Source of the DNA: Nitrospira sp.
Lineage (GTDB): Bacteria; Nitrospirota; Nitrospiria; Nitrospirales; Nitrospiraceae
Assembly: GCA_024998565.1 (NCBI GenBank)
Contig: JACOEM010000007.1
Span: 1-64,000, forward strand
Length of the DNA stretch: 64,000 bases
Reading direction: 5' to 3'
The number at the start of each line of letters is the position of its first letter. Position 1 is the stretch's first letter. Below, piece after piece: positions 24,841-33,548 of the stretch. The notes beneath the pieces are model-generated. The model did not search any database. It was given only the letters and a program-made list of their open reading frames with translations, and was not told where the DNA came from. The translations under genes and the position numbers were made by a program.

Positions 24841-27800
24841 AACTCGCGCGCCTGTTGCTGCTCGCCTTCGGGCCTTTCACCAATAAGACGTTGGATTTTT
24901 CCGCCGGCTCAAGCAATTTGCATCTGATCTACGGACCGAACGAGGCAGGCAAGTCGTCGGCCCTACGCGCTATGACGGATCTCCGTTTCGGCATTCCACT
25001 GCGTAGCCCGGACGACTTCGTCCACCCGGCCGGCGACTTGCGGATCGGTGGTGTGTTCATCGACCAGGCGGGCCGACCGGTCGGACTCATCAGACGCAAG
25101 GGCAGGGGGACGACCCTCTCTGGACTCGATGTCCGCACGGAACAGACGGATCCTGGTTTTGCTGTGGACAGCCGGTTGGAACGGGAACTAACCGGCGGGT
25201 TAGAGCGCCAGGAATTCGAAGCCATGTTCGGGTTGAATCATGCCCGGCTTCGCGAGGGCGGGGCCGTTCTGCTGAGCGGCGAAGGCGATCTGGGCTCGGC
25301 GTTGTTCGAGGCGAGCGCCGGCACCGGCGGTATCGTAGCGTTGCTGGCGGCCCTGGATGTCGATGCCAAGAAACTCTATAGCCAGCACGGTCGGGCGCAG
25401 AATGCCGTGATCAACGAGGCGCGCCGTCAGCTCGACGAGCAGCGGAAAGCCTGGCGCGAAGCGCAGACCAAACCGGCTGAGTGGCAGGCGTTGAATCGCG
25501 CGCATGAAACCGCCAAGGCGGCTCTCGACGACCTCACCAAGGCCTTGGAAACGTTGCGTCGGCAGGAGAACGAATTGACCGAACTGCGCACGGTTGAACC
25601 GTTGTTGCGTGAGCATGATCGCCTGGCTGGCGCGCTCCAGTCCTATGCGGCGGTTCCCGATCTGTCCGAGCAGCAACGTGAGGAACGGCTGGCCGCAGAG
25701 CAGGCGTTGCAGCGCGCGCAGGTAGATCTTCGAGAAGCCGAAGAGGAGCTCGCGCGTTGCGCCGCCGCGCTGGATGGACTCGTCATCGAACCGTTGTTGC
25801 TCGACCATGCCGACGCGGTCGAGCGCCTGATCGCGGGCGTGGAAGCCGCGGCCAGAAACCGCCATGAAATCCATCAGCAAAATAGCCTCATTGCGAAGAT
25901 CGAGGGTGAGCTGGAGTTGGTCGTGGAAAGGCTGGCGCCAGGTGTGGATCGGCGGACCATTCTAGCGGCCGTGCCTTCCGCCGCCGACCGTGTGGCGTTG
26001 GAGGGGCACCTGGCCGAGGTGAGTCGATTGGGCGAGCGGCTTGACGGCTATCGTGAGCGTGCAGAAGCATTGGATGCCGCCTTGCAACCGGCCGGCGCGC
26101 TGCCCGATACAGTGCCGGATCCACTGCACAGGCAGGCGCTAACGGCGGCACTACGAGCGGGGCAGGCACAGGGTGATGTGGTCAGGCAGAAGAGCGAACT
26201 GGATCGCCGGCTTCGTGAACTGGAGGGCCAGCTCACCCTGGCGCTCTCCGAACTCGGTCTCGAATCGGAGCAGGCGTTGCGTCGCAGCCAACCGCTTTTA
26301 GAGGCTCAGATCGCGCAGGCGAAACAGGATCTGACGGATATTGAGGTACAGCTCACCAAGTGGCGTGACGAATCCGAACTGGTCGGTCGCGACCTCGACG
26401 GGCAACGGCTGCGGCAACGGCAGCTCGCTGCGGAAGGTGAGGTGGTGACGGCGGAGACGTTGCGCCAAGCCCGCGCCAAACGTTCCGAGGAATGGACGGC
26501 GATTCGTCGCATCTACATCGATAGGACCGGCGGGACGGATCAGCTGGCGCTGGGGTTCGACGCCGCGAAGGCCTTGCCGGAGACGTTTGAAGCGGCAGTG
26601 GGCGAAGCCGATCGTCAGGCGGACCTGCTTCGCGCCGACACCAAACGCGCGGCCGGATTGGAAGAGTGCTCAGTGCGCATCGAGCAGATGGAATTGCGCC
26701 GCAAGGAACTGGCCGGTGAGATGGCTGCGCTGCGCGTGAAACGTGACGGGTTGCAAGGAGCCTGGCGGCAGCGCCTGACGCAAGCCGGGTTGCCGGACCT
26801 GGATCCCGAGACGTTGCGTGAATGGCAGGGGCGCCGGCATGAGGCGCTGCAGCTGGTTGAGCGTGTGACGGCCCTGCGTGCCGACCGCGACCGGTTGCTG
26901 GCCGATGCCGCAGGCTCCGTCGGAGCGATTGCGGATGGGTTGCGTACCGTCGGCTGTTCTCTCGCCACGACTCAGGCTGGAGAGACGGAACAACTCTCCG
27001 CGCTGATCGAACAGGCCGTGCGTTGGGAACAATCGGCGACCGAAGCGGAGGCCGAGCAGCAGGCTCGTCTCAAGACGGCTCATAGCCAGCGGATCGAGCG
27101 GGAGAAGGTCGGTCGTCAGGTGAGCGAGACCGAGGCCGAACGTCGCCGCCATCTGGACGCGCTGCAGGCCTGGCATACCAGACTGTTCTTGTCGGGTGAG
27201 GCACCGCCGGAGGCGCTCAAGTCGCGGCTCGATGAACTCGATGGGCTGGCACGACAGGCGTCGGCCTTAGCGGAGGCGCAACAACGAAAGGCGCAACTAC
27301 AGGCCGTGGTCGATGACCTCATTACGCAAGGCGCACAGGTGGCCGAATTACTCGGTGAAGCTGTTCCCACGGTGCTGGATGATTTTGCGGATCGTCTGCG
27401 CAAACGGTTGGCTGTTTCTAGGCAACATCAGCAAGAAGGGCATGCGCTCATTCGCGACCGCACGAAGGCTCAGGAGAAGAAGCGACAGGCCGCGGCCGCA
27501 CAGGTCACGAAGGCCGCCGTGCTGGCCGGACTCTGCACGCGCGCGAAGGGGGCGACGATCGACCAGTTGCCGGAATTGGAAGAACAGGCGGCGAAGAAAC
27601 GTGAGGTGCGGAAATCACTCGCGCTCCTGCGCCAGCAACTGGCCCATGCTTCGCCTCAGTCGGAAGGTGAGTTGCGGGCGCGCCTTGCGGGGCTGGATGT
27701 GCCGGCCCTCGAGAGCGAGCGTGAACGTTGCCGTACCGAGATGGTGCGGCTTGAACAGGAACAGGCCTCGGCGCAGCGGACGGAGGAGCAGGCCAGGCGG

Positions 27801-28367
27801 GCGCTGGAAGTCATCGACGCGTCAGATCGCGCGGCGCTGGCGCGTGAAGCGATGGAATCTGCGGCGGCGCGATACCGTTCGGCCATCAGGCCCTGGGCCA
27901 GGCTGAAATTCGCCCGCTCGTTGCTGCAGGAGGCGTTGAACCGGTTTCGTGAACGGGCCCAGGCGCCCATGGTGTCTGCCGCCTCCGCCTATTTTTCGCT
28001 GATGACGGGCGGCGCCTACGAACGGCTGGTGACGGACGAGCGTGAGGACAAGCCGGTTCTGTGCGCGCAACGGGCCGGCGGTGTGACGATCGGCATCGAG
28101 GAGATGAGCGAAGGCACCGCCGATCAATTGTACCTGGCGCTACGGCTGGCGGCACTGGAGTTACGGCGCCCTTCCCATCCGCCGATGCCGCTGGTGCTCG
28201 ATGATACTCTCATCACATCCGATGACGCGCGTGCGGCCAATATTCTACGGGCCCTGGCGCGTTTCGCCGAGGGCAGCCAGGTCATGCTGTTCACGCACCA
28301 TCGGCATCTGCTCGATGTCGCCCGTCAGACGTTGGGTGAACAGGCTTTCGTCAATCACACCCTGTGA
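24837..28367 (+). CDS. YhaN-type SMC-like ATPase, partner of the exonuclease
   Basis: 1176 residues. The N-terminal ATPase half has Walker A GPNEAGKSSALRAM followed by the long insertion typical of YhaN (LRFGIPLRSPDDFVHPAGDL). The middle is a very long coiled coil rich in Glu, Gln, Arg and Ala (about residues 190-1020). The C-terminal half has the ABC signature MSEGTADQLYLALRLAALE and Walker B PLVLDDTLITSDDARA. No zinc-hook CxxC was seen in the coil, a difference from Rad50/SbcC. It acts with the exonuclease subunit on DNA ends. Confidence 0.92.
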   Translation: MKLARLLLLAFGPFTNKTLDFSAGSSNLHLIYGPNEAGKSSALRAMTDLRFGIPLRSPDDFVHPAGDLRIGGVFIDQAGRPVGLIRRKGRGTTLSGLDVRTEQTDPGFAVDSRLERELTGGLERQEFEAMFGLNHARLREGGAVLLSGEGDLGSALFEASAGTGGIVALLAALDVDAKKLYSQHGRAQNAVINEARRQLDEQRKAWREAQTKPAEWQALNRAHETAKAALDDLTKALETLRRQENELTELRTVEPLLREHDRLAGALQSYAAVPDLSEQQREERLAAEQALQRAQVDLREAEEELARCAAALDGLVIEPLLLDHADAVERLIAGVEAAARNRHEIHQQNSLIAKIEGELELVVERLAPGVDRRTILAAVPSAADRVALEGHLAEVSRLGERLDGYRERAEALDAALQPAGALPDTVPDPLHRQALTAALRAGQAQGDVVRQKSELDRRLRELEGQLTLALSELGLESEQALRRSQPLLEAQIAQAKQDLTDIEVQLTKWRDESELVGRDLDGQRLRQRQLAAEGEVVTAETLRQARAKRSEEWTAIRRIYIDRTGGTDQLALGFDAAKALPETFEAAVGEADRQADLLRADTKRAAGLEECSVRIEQMELRRKELAGEMAALRVKRDGLQGAWRQRLTQAGLPDLDPETLREWQGRRHEALQLVERVTALRADRDRLLADAAGSVGAIADGLRTVGCSLATTQAGETEQLSALIEQAVRWEQSATEAEAEQQARLKTAHSQRIEREKVGRQVSETEAERRRHLDALQAWHTRLFLSGEAPPEALKSRLDELDGLARQASALAEAQQRKAQLQAVVDDLITQGAQVAELLGEAVPTVLDDFADRLRKRLAVSRQHQQEGHALIRDRTKAQEKKRQAAAAQVTKAAVLAGLCTRAKGATIDQLPELEEQAAKKREVRKSLALLRQQLAHASPQSEGELRARLAGLDVPALESERERCRTEMVRLEQEQASAQRTEEQARRALEVIDASDRAALAREAMESAAARYRSAIRPWARLKFARSLLQEALNRFRERAQAPMVSAASAYFSLMTGGAYERLVTDEREDKPVLCAQRAGGVTIGIEEMSEGTADQLYLALRLAALELRRPSHPPMPLVLDDTLITSDDARAANILRALARFAEGSQVMLFTHHRHLLDVARQTLGEQAFVNHTL

Positions 28368-28447
28368 CGCCGTTGCCGATTGGCCGACGGCCAGGCGCGC
28401 CGACTGCCCAAGTCCAGCGCGCATTCGCAGCCAGGTGAAGGAGATCT

Positions 28448-29167
28448 ATGAAACGCTTGAACGACAAAATCGCGATCGTCACCGGCAGCAGCAGCGGGAT
28501 CGGCAAGGCCATCGCGCTCCGGTTCGCGCGGGAAGGGGCGACGGTCGTCGTCGCCGCCCGGCGCTTGTATAAATGCGAGGAAACCGTCGCGCAGATCGAG
28601 GCGGCCGGTGGAACCGCCGTGCCGCTTCAGACCGACGTGGCGGACGAGTCGCAGGTGGAGCGACTGATCGGTGACACGGTTCGGCGTTTCCAGCGCCTGG
28701 ATATCCTGGTGAACAACGCCGGGATCTTCGGCGGACGCCGGCTGGCCGAGACCAGTACCGGGGCCTTCGACGAAGTGATGAATACGAATGTGCGCGGGAC
28801 ATTTTTCTGCTGCCGGGCCGCATTTGCGCAGATGAAGAAGCAGGGCGGCGGCACGATTCTCAACATGTCGAGCGTGGCGGGCGTGCAGGCCTGGAGCGGC
28901 ACGGGGACTTACAGCGCGTCGAAACACGCGATCATGGCGTTGAGTAAGGCACTCGCAGACGAGGGGCGCGCGCACCGCATCAAAGTGAGTGCGATCTGTC
29001 CCGGCGGCGTGGCGGATGAGCTGGTCGATGCCTCGGCGGAAGAGCGGGCACGCAGCGAAAAAATCGATCCGTTCGATATTGCCGAGACCGCGCTCTACCT
29101 GGCCTGCCTCGGTCCCCAGTCGGCCGTGCATCAGATCGTGGTGGATCGGATCGGCGCCGACTGGTAG
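28448..29167 (+). CDS. short-chain dehydrogenase/reductase
   Basis: 239 residues with all classical SDR marks: cofactor motif VTGSSSGIGKAIAL (TGxxxGIG), NNAGIFG, catalytic serine in NMSSVAGVQ and the YxxxK pair in GTYSASKHAIMALS. The Arg in VVVAARRLYKCEE after the second strand suggests NADPH preference. The C-terminal part (ICPGGVADELVDASAEERA, then IAETALYLACL) is normal for the family. GGAGATCT lies before the start. Substrate unknown; 3-oxoacyl-ACP reductase-like or alcohol dehydrogenase activity is possible. Confidence 0.88.
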   Translation: MKRLNDKIAIVTGSSSGIGKAIALRFAREGATVVVAARRLYKCEETVAQIEAAGGTAVPLQTDVADESQVERLIGDTVRRFQRLDILVNNAGIFGGRRLAETSTGAFDEVMNTNVRGTFFCCRAAFAQMKKQGGGTILNMSSVAGVQAWSGTGTYSASKHAIMALSKALADEGRAHRIKVSAICPGGVADELVDASAEERARSEKIDPFDIAETALYLACLGPQSAVHQIVVDRIGADW

Positions 29168-29272
29168 TAGGCTGTTGAATCGTCATGCGTCAAACGTGCC
29201 TCGCGTGGCTCTTTTCTGCAGACGAGTGACGAACGACGTTTCACGAACGACGCACGACGAGGAGCGCGCCGC

Positions 29273-29304
29273 TAGCCCGGACTATTCATGAATCGTCCGG
29301 GCTA
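29273..29304. repeat. family A repeat, 32-base short form
   Basis: The two terminal inverted ends of the family A repeat joined directly: TAGCCCGGACTATTCATG followed by AATCGTCCGGGCTA, a nearly perfect palindrome with one mismatch pair. The right-hand CTA is the stop codon of the minus-strand YaaH-like gene. It could also work as a hairpin terminator between the two convergent genes. Confidence 0.8.
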
Positions 29305-29919
29305 CACCACCTTGGCGATTGAGTGCACGTGCTTGTGTGTGTGATACAGGAGCGGCGGGCCGAGGGGGAGGATGGATCTCCCGGTAAAGGCCTGAGTCAA
29401 ACTGCCGACCGCATGATAAAAGGCCATCAGACCGACAATGATGTGGCCCCATCCCGGTAATAGCTCACTGATGAAGTCCAGCCGGGCGAATACGGTGGCA
29501 AGAAACGTCATGGTAATGACGACGTGGAGGGCGCTGAGCGTGAGGTTTCGATAGGCCGTGAGAAAGACCATGACGCCGGAAAAGACTGCGTAGACCAGAT
29601 TGATGGGCGCGTAGAGTACCGCATCGAACTGAAACGTGCTGCTCGTGCTGACGAGTTTGACGGTGCAGAGCGTGATCCAAAGGAAACCGTACATGGTCAG
29701 CGCGGTTCCGCCCAGTTGCTCGTTGTAGCGAATGTCGGTGATGCCCGCCAGCAGTTGAACGATCCCGCCGAAGATCAGGGCAATCACCAGGGCTCCCACC
29801 ATGTTCTTATGCTGAATCCATCCTAGTTGTGCCACGCCCAGGGTGAGCGCGCCTACTGCCAGACCGAATAGGCCGATTGCCAGCACGTCTATGCGCCGAG
29901 TTTGATTCTCTTCGTTCAT
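29302..29919 (-). CDS. GPR1/FUN34/YaaH (SatP)-family membrane transporter
   Basis: 205 residues from the ATG at 29919 (AGAGGAACG upstream); the longer frame to 30135 runs through a repeat and is rejected. Six hydrophobic segments are visible, beginning VLAIGLFGLAVGALTLGVAQ and MVGALVIALIFGGIVQLLAGI. The family pattern GI...R.N...GTAxxxYGxFW appears as GITDIRYNEQLGGTALTMYGFLWI. The N-terminal NPAPLGL signature is replaced by IDVLAIGLFG, so the substrate may differ. Relatives move acetate and succinate across the inner membrane. Family A repeats lie on both sides. Confidence 0.82.
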   Translation of the reverse strand: MNEENQTRRIDVLAIGLFGLAVGALTLGVAQLGWIQHKNMVGALVIALIFGGIVQLLAGITDIRYNEQLGGTALTMYGFLWITLCTVKLVSTSSTFQFDAVLYAPINLVYAVFSGVMVFLTAYRNLTLSALHVVITMTFLATVFARLDFISELLPGWGHIIVGLMAFYHAVGSLTQAFTGRSILPLGPPLLYHTHKHVHSIAKVV

Positions 29920-30024
29920 GACATCGTTCCTCTTGGATAGTCGATGGGCTTCGATTGACCTAGGGGTATCTCTAGGGGCCGGCCAAGGATGCAAGAGTGG
30001 CACAAAAAAGGCAAGGGAAAATCC

Positions 30025-30203
30025 TAGCCCGGACAATTCATGAATCCCTGCTCCGGCGTCCGATCCTCTCGCCCGGCGAGGCTGTTCTCGTTCGGCCTCC
30101 TCGACGGACTGCGAGTACGCCTGCGTCGGCCTCACGTGCGAGAAGCCTCGGCGGGCTTCCGTCTCGAACGTCTCGCGACGACATTCATGAATAATCCGGG
30201 CTA
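30025..30203. repeat. MITE-like palindromic repeat, family A, copy 2
   Basis: 179 bases, the best-preserved copy: both ends complete (TAGCCCGGACAATTCATGAA at left and ATAATCCGGGCTA at right) and flanked by TA on both sides. The interior contains a hairpin around GAAGCCTCGGCGGGCTTC. Lies upstream of the YaaH-like gene and downstream of the PilZ gene. Confidence 0.85.
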
Positions 30204-30237
30204 GGGGGTACGCGAGAAGAAGAGACGCGCCGGTGAC

Positions 30238-30561
30238 TTAGCCCTTGTCGGGTGTGTTCGGTGGATTTTGCGGCGCGGCGGCGGCGAGAAAGGTTTTCAG
30301 CCGTGCGGTCTGTAACGGTTGGAGGGAGAGAAAGTGAATGCCGCAGACGGTTCCGCGGGTCCATCGCACGGCGGCCAAATCCACGAGGACCGGCATCTCC
30401 TTCGGTGAAATGATCAGTCGTAGCGAAAGGTAGGTATTGACGGGCAAATGGTGCGCACCCTCGATACGGCAGCCTTCCACCGAGAGATCCAGAAGCCGTC
30501 CCTCTCCGCTCGTGGCCGACTCCGTCGACAGAGAAACTTGATAGTGTACCTTCATGGTCAT
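30238..30561 (-). CDS. PilZ-domain protein
   Basis: 107 residues forming a single PilZ domain: EGRLLDLSVEGCRIEG matches the D/NxSxxG motif, and LSLRLIISPKEMPVLVDLAAVRWTRGTVCGIHFLSL matches the rest of the beta barrel with W...G..FGi.F. The N-terminal RxxxR c-di-GMP-binding motif is not evident, since the protein starts with VHYQVSLSTESATSGEGR, so binding is doubtful. It may act as an adaptor in c-di-GMP signalling, perhaps linked to the degenerate HD-GYP protein elsewhere. Stands alone. Confidence 0.8.
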   Translation of the reverse strand: MTMKVHYQVSLSTESATSGEGRLLDLSVEGCRIEGAHHLPVNTYLSLRLIISPKEMPVLVDLAAVRWTRGTVCGIHFLSLQPLQTARLKTFLAAAAPQNPPNTPDKG

Positions 30562-30835
30562 GTGCCGGTCTGTATCCCTACGTGAATCGAATCATCGCGC
30601 GAGCTGCCGAATTTCTACAGTCCGGCGGGAGGCGATGCATAGACCCGCGCCTCCAGTATCGGACACCGGCCTCGTGATCTCTGTAATGGGGGACGAGCAA
30701 CGAGCGCGGATAACGTGTGTCGTCATCATCACATAGCATGTCCCTCATCGTGGGCGCGATCAGGATAATGTCTCCGACCATTTGGAGTTGGGAAAAACCC
30801 TAGGGTCTGGGAGGGCCTGCTCCGAGACTTTTCCC

Positions 30836-30985
30836 GGTGTCGTGGATGTTGCTACGCGGTTGGGCGGACTTGATTGTCGGGTTCAACGAGCGCAAGCTGA
30901 ATAGCATAGTCCAAGAGGTGACCATGAAGCCGGGGTGACCTCGATCCTACGACACCTGTTCGCTCCGAGTTCTTCCATAGGTGTC
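30836..30985 (+). ncRNA. structured RNA with mutually exclusive stems (leader or small RNA)
   Basis: GGTGTCGTGGAT (30836-30847) can pair with ATCCTACGACACC (30944-30956) as a 12-bp stem with one bulge. The same GACACCT (30951-30957) can pair with AGGTGTC (30979-30985) instead. A second hairpin, GAGGTGACC with GGTGACCTC, lies at about 30915-30942. A strong terminator follows at once. The layout fits a riboswitch-like leader of the secreted-protein gene at 31055, or an independent small RNA. No known riboswitch consensus was recognised. The 270 bases before it (30562-30835) hold no gene that I can support. Confidence 0.45.
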
Positions 30986-30991
30986 TTCCTG

Positions 30992-31027
30992 CGCCCTCCT
31001 GATCGTCCGGACAGGAGGGCGTTTTTA
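30992..31027 (+). terminator. strong Rho-independent terminator
   Basis: Perfect 10-bp stem CGCCCTCCTG / CAGGAGGGCG, 10-base loop, followed directly by GTTTTTATTT-type T-run. It ends 27 bases before the start codon of the following gene and leaves that gene's ribosome-binding site outside the stem, so it would act as an attenuator on any transcript coming from upstream. Confidence 0.9.
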
Positions 31028-31054
31028 TTTCACCCGCTGAAGAGGAGGTTTGGT

Positions 31055-31420
31055 ATGAAAGCCTCATTATTCATATGTCCCCTTGCGGTGAGCGGAGTCC
31101 TGGTTGCTGCCATGGCGTTCAGCAATCCAGCCATGTTGCCGCAGCATCCCGGGTATCCGATGGGTAAGTCGGTTGATCCGATCCATGGTCAGTCCCTCGC
31201 CAACGATCCGGGTCGTGCCAATGCGGTCGGGGAGTCTGCGCTCAGCAAGGCGGCGGCTTTCGATAACGGTCATGTCTCCCAACAGCTTTCGATCAACGAC
31301 CAGAACCAACGACTCCTGGAAAAACCCGGGGCCGGAATCTTGCCGAAGGTGCAAGGCCCTCAGATTGTGATCGATCCGCCGGTGAAGGAAGGAACCAAGG
31401 TGCAGGCTTCCCCGCAGTAG
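31055..31420 (+). CDS. small exported protein, unknown function
   Basis: 121 residues. The start has an excellent AGAGGAGG. An N-terminal signal peptide (LFICPLAVSGVLVAAMAFS) is followed by a mature region with little hydrophobicity, rich in Pro, Gly and Gln (LPQHPGYPMGKSVDPIHGQS; GAGILPKVQGPQIVIDPPVKEG). No cysteine in the mature part and no domain recognised. It lies directly after the terminator of the structured RNA, so its expression may be under attenuation control. Confidence 0.7.
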   Translation: MKASLFICPLAVSGVLVAAMAFSNPAMLPQHPGYPMGKSVDPIHGQSLANDPGRANAVGESALSKAAAFDNGHVSQQLSINDQNQRLLEKPGAGILPKVQGPQIVIDPPVKEGTKVQASPQ

Positions 31421-31573
31421 CGAGCGATATCACAAGCGCTGCCGCGGACCGCAGAGCGCGACGCAAGAATTCGTGCTTGCGGATTGCGCTCTGCGGCTCC
31501 GCCCGTCGAGGGGTCGTCGTTTGATTTTCAGCCCGCCCGCCTCTTAGAATGCCGCCACTCATCACGAGCGGCT

Positions 31574-32296
31574 ATGTCTACAAAGTCTCGCGTTCAGAAA
31601 TCTCCGCGCCGTAAGAAGAAGTCACCTCAGTCCTCCGTCCCGCTCGCACGCGGGCAGAAGCAGCGTTTTCAGAACCGGTTGTTGAAGTGGTACAAGGAGC
31701 ATGGGCGTGATCTGCCCTGGCGCAAGACCTCCGATCCCTATCACATCCTGGTATCGGAGGTGATGCTCCAGCAGACCCAGGTGGATCGCGTGATTCCGAA
31801 GTACCATGAGTTCTTGGAGCGATACCCGTCGTTTGAACAGTTAGCCGATGCGCCGGTCGCCGAGGTGAAGCAGACCTGGTATCCGCTGGGGTACAACATC
31901 CGGCCGGAACGGTTGCACAGCATCGCCTGTGAAACCGTCGCCCGTTACGGCGGGCAGTTGCCGAACGATGCGGAGGAGTTGTTGTCCTTCAAAGGCATCG
32001 GACGTTACACCGCGGGGGCGATTCGGTCTTTTGCATTCAATGAAGATGCGCCGATTCTGGACACCAACGTGATCCGCGTGTTGCACCGTGTGTTCATCGC
32101 CCAGGGCGACCCGAAGGCGCAAAAGGCCGTTCTCTGGGAGTTGTCTGAAACCCTGATTCCGCGCGGTAAGGGGTATGACTTCAATCAGGCTCTCATGGAT
32201 TTCGGCGCGACGGTCTGTACGGCGCGCGACCCCTACTGCCTCCTGTGCCCGATGAAACCGTTCTGCAAGACCTATCCGTTTGATCCGGCCAGGTAG
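31574..32296 (+). CDS. mutY: A/G-specific adenine glycosylase, catalytic domain only
   Basis: 240 residues. It removes adenine mispaired with 8-oxoguanine. Helix-hairpin-helix LLSFKGIGRYTAGAI, catalytic Glu62 in VSEVMLQQTQVDRV, Asp163 in ILDTNVIRVLHR and the iron-sulfur motif CX6CX2CX5C (C215, C222, C225, C231) are present. E. coli MutY has about 350 residues; the C-terminal Nudix-like domain that recognises 8-oxoguanine is missing here. A separate Nudix gene follows after 117 bases and might supply it. A basic N-terminal tail (QKSPRRKKKS) is unusual. The start at 31574 is the ATG nearest the conserved part. Confidence 0.88.
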   Translation: MSTKSRVQKSPRRKKKSPQSSVPLARGQKQRFQNRLLKWYKEHGRDLPWRKTSDPYHILVSEVMLQQTQVDRVIPKYHEFLERYPSFEQLADAPVAEVKQTWYPLGYNIRPERLHSIACETVARYGGQLPNDAEELLSFKGIGRYTAGAIRSFAFNEDAPILDTNVIRVLHRVFIAQGDPKAQKAVLWELSETLIPRGKGYDFNQALMDFGATVCTARDPYCLLCPMKPFCKTYPFDPAR

Positions 32297-32413
32297 CGGA
32301 TCAGGGGCATGCGGCGTGTCGCTCGCGGTCCATAGGCCGGAACCGAGACGTGTCTGCTGTTCAGTGTCGAGCGACATGCCGTAGACCATACGTTCTTCTC
32401 CCGGACGCGGTGC

Positions 32414-32809
32414 ATGATGCAGGTGATCGAGGTTGCGGCAGGGATCATTGTTCACGAGGGCCGGTATCTGATCGCGCGGCGGAAGGCCGGGGTGCATCTC
32501 GGCGGGTTGTGGGAGTTTCCGGGCGGGAAACGCGAAACGGGCGAAACATTGGAGGAGTGTCTGCATCGGGAGTTATGGGAAGAGCTGAATGTGCGTATCG
32601 GCCATCCCACTCCCTTTCGGATCGTACGACATGAATATCCCGAGAAGATTGTGGAATTGCATTTCTTTTGCTGCCGGATCGAGACGGGTGTTGCGATCGC
32701 GCTGGACTGCGCGGAACTTCGATGGGTCTATCCTCATGAGATGGCCGCGTTCGAGTTTCCTTCGGCCGATCAGCCCGTTATCGCGGCGCTTCAGCAGGGG
32801 AAAGTGTAG
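32414..32809 (+). CDS. mutT: MutT-like Nudix hydrolase (8-oxo-dGTP diphosphatase)
   Basis: 131 residues, standard MutT length. The Nudix box GGKRETGETLEECLHRELWEELNV fits the consensus, preceded by GGLWEFPGG, the MutT signature. The end (FEFPSADQPVIAAL) also matches MutT. It hydrolyses oxidised nucleotides so they are not built into DNA. It sits downstream of the shortened mutY and 6 bases upstream of a 3'-5' exonuclease gene, forming a small oxidative-damage group. It could alternatively act with MutY as its detached recognition domain. Confidence 0.87.
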   Translation: MMQVIEVAAGIIVHEGRYLIARRKAGVHLGGLWEFPGGKRETGETLEECLHRELWEELNVRIGHPTPFRIVRHEYPEKIVELHFFCCRIETGVAIALDCAELRWVYPHEMAAFEFPSADQPVIAALQQGKV

Positions 32810-32815
32810 GGGCGT

Positions 32816-33532
32816 ATGAAAGTGGTCCTCGACATCGAAACGGTCCAGGCTCCCCGGGAAGAATGGGCCAGGCTGGCCGGTCGTCACCTGGCCTCGGGCG
32901 AGGCGGCCTTTTCCGAGACCGGAGGCGACCTGTTCGCGGTCGGGGAGGCGCAGGCGCAGCATCGACTCGATGAAGAACTCTATGAAAAGTCCTCCTTCGA
33001 CGGGACCTTCAGCCGCATCGTGTGCATCGGGTTGCTGGAGTTCTCCGACAACCTCGAACCGCGTGGCGCCACCTCCTGGTACGGGGCGAACGAGCAGGAA
33101 CTATTGCGTCGTTTCTGGGGTCATCTCGGGCAGCTGCGGCCCTCGTTGTTCATTACCCACAACGGTCTGAATTTCGACCTGCCCTTCATCAAAAAACGCT
33201 CGATCATTCAGCAGGTGAAGCCGACCATGGAGATCAACCTGGCCAAGTTTCGGGCGGATCCGGTGTATGACACCATGGCGATCTGGAGCAACTGGGACAA
33301 TCGTGGATGGGTCAAGCTGGACGTGTTGGCGCGGGCGTTGAACGTAGAAAGTAAATCGGGCAGCGGGTCGCAGGTGGCCCAGATGTGGGCGGACGGGCAG
33401 GGCAAGGAAATCGCTCTCTACTGCCTGCAGGATACCTATGTCACGTATGGCTGCTATTGCCGCATGAATTTCCGGCAGCCGATCTCACGGGAGATCGTGC
33501 TCCTGCGGCCGGAACTCATCGATGTGGGCTGA
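32816..33532 (+). CDS. DEDD-type 3'-5' exonuclease
   Basis: 238 residues with the three exonuclease motifs: VVLDIETV (Exo I, DxE), ITHNGLNFDLPFIKKR (Exo II, HNxxxFD) and YCLQDTYVTYGCY (Exo III, DEDDy-type). It corresponds to the family described as predicted 3'-5' exonucleases related to the PolB proofreading domain. It probably degrades single-stranded DNA or RNA in the cytoplasm. It starts six bases after the MutT stop and so is most likely co-transcribed with the oxidative-repair genes. Confidence 0.85.
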   Translation: MKVVLDIETVQAPREEWARLAGRHLASGEAAFSETGGDLFAVGEAQAQHRLDEELYEKSSFDGTFSRIVCIGLLEFSDNLEPRGATSWYGANEQELLRRFWGHLGQLRPSLFITHNGLNFDLPFIKKRSIIQQVKPTMEINLAKFRADPVYDTMAIWSNWDNRGWVKLDVLARALNVESKSGSGSQVAQMWADGQGKEIALYCLQDTYVTYGCYCRMNFRQPISREIVLLRPELIDVG

Positions 33533-33548
33533 ATGAAGGGGCAGACGG

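Noticed and set aside
29920-30135. N-terminal extension of the YaaH-like frame through a repeat
   Set aside because: The extension reads across a family A repeat and lacks similarity to transporters; the ATG at 29919 has its own ribosome-binding site.
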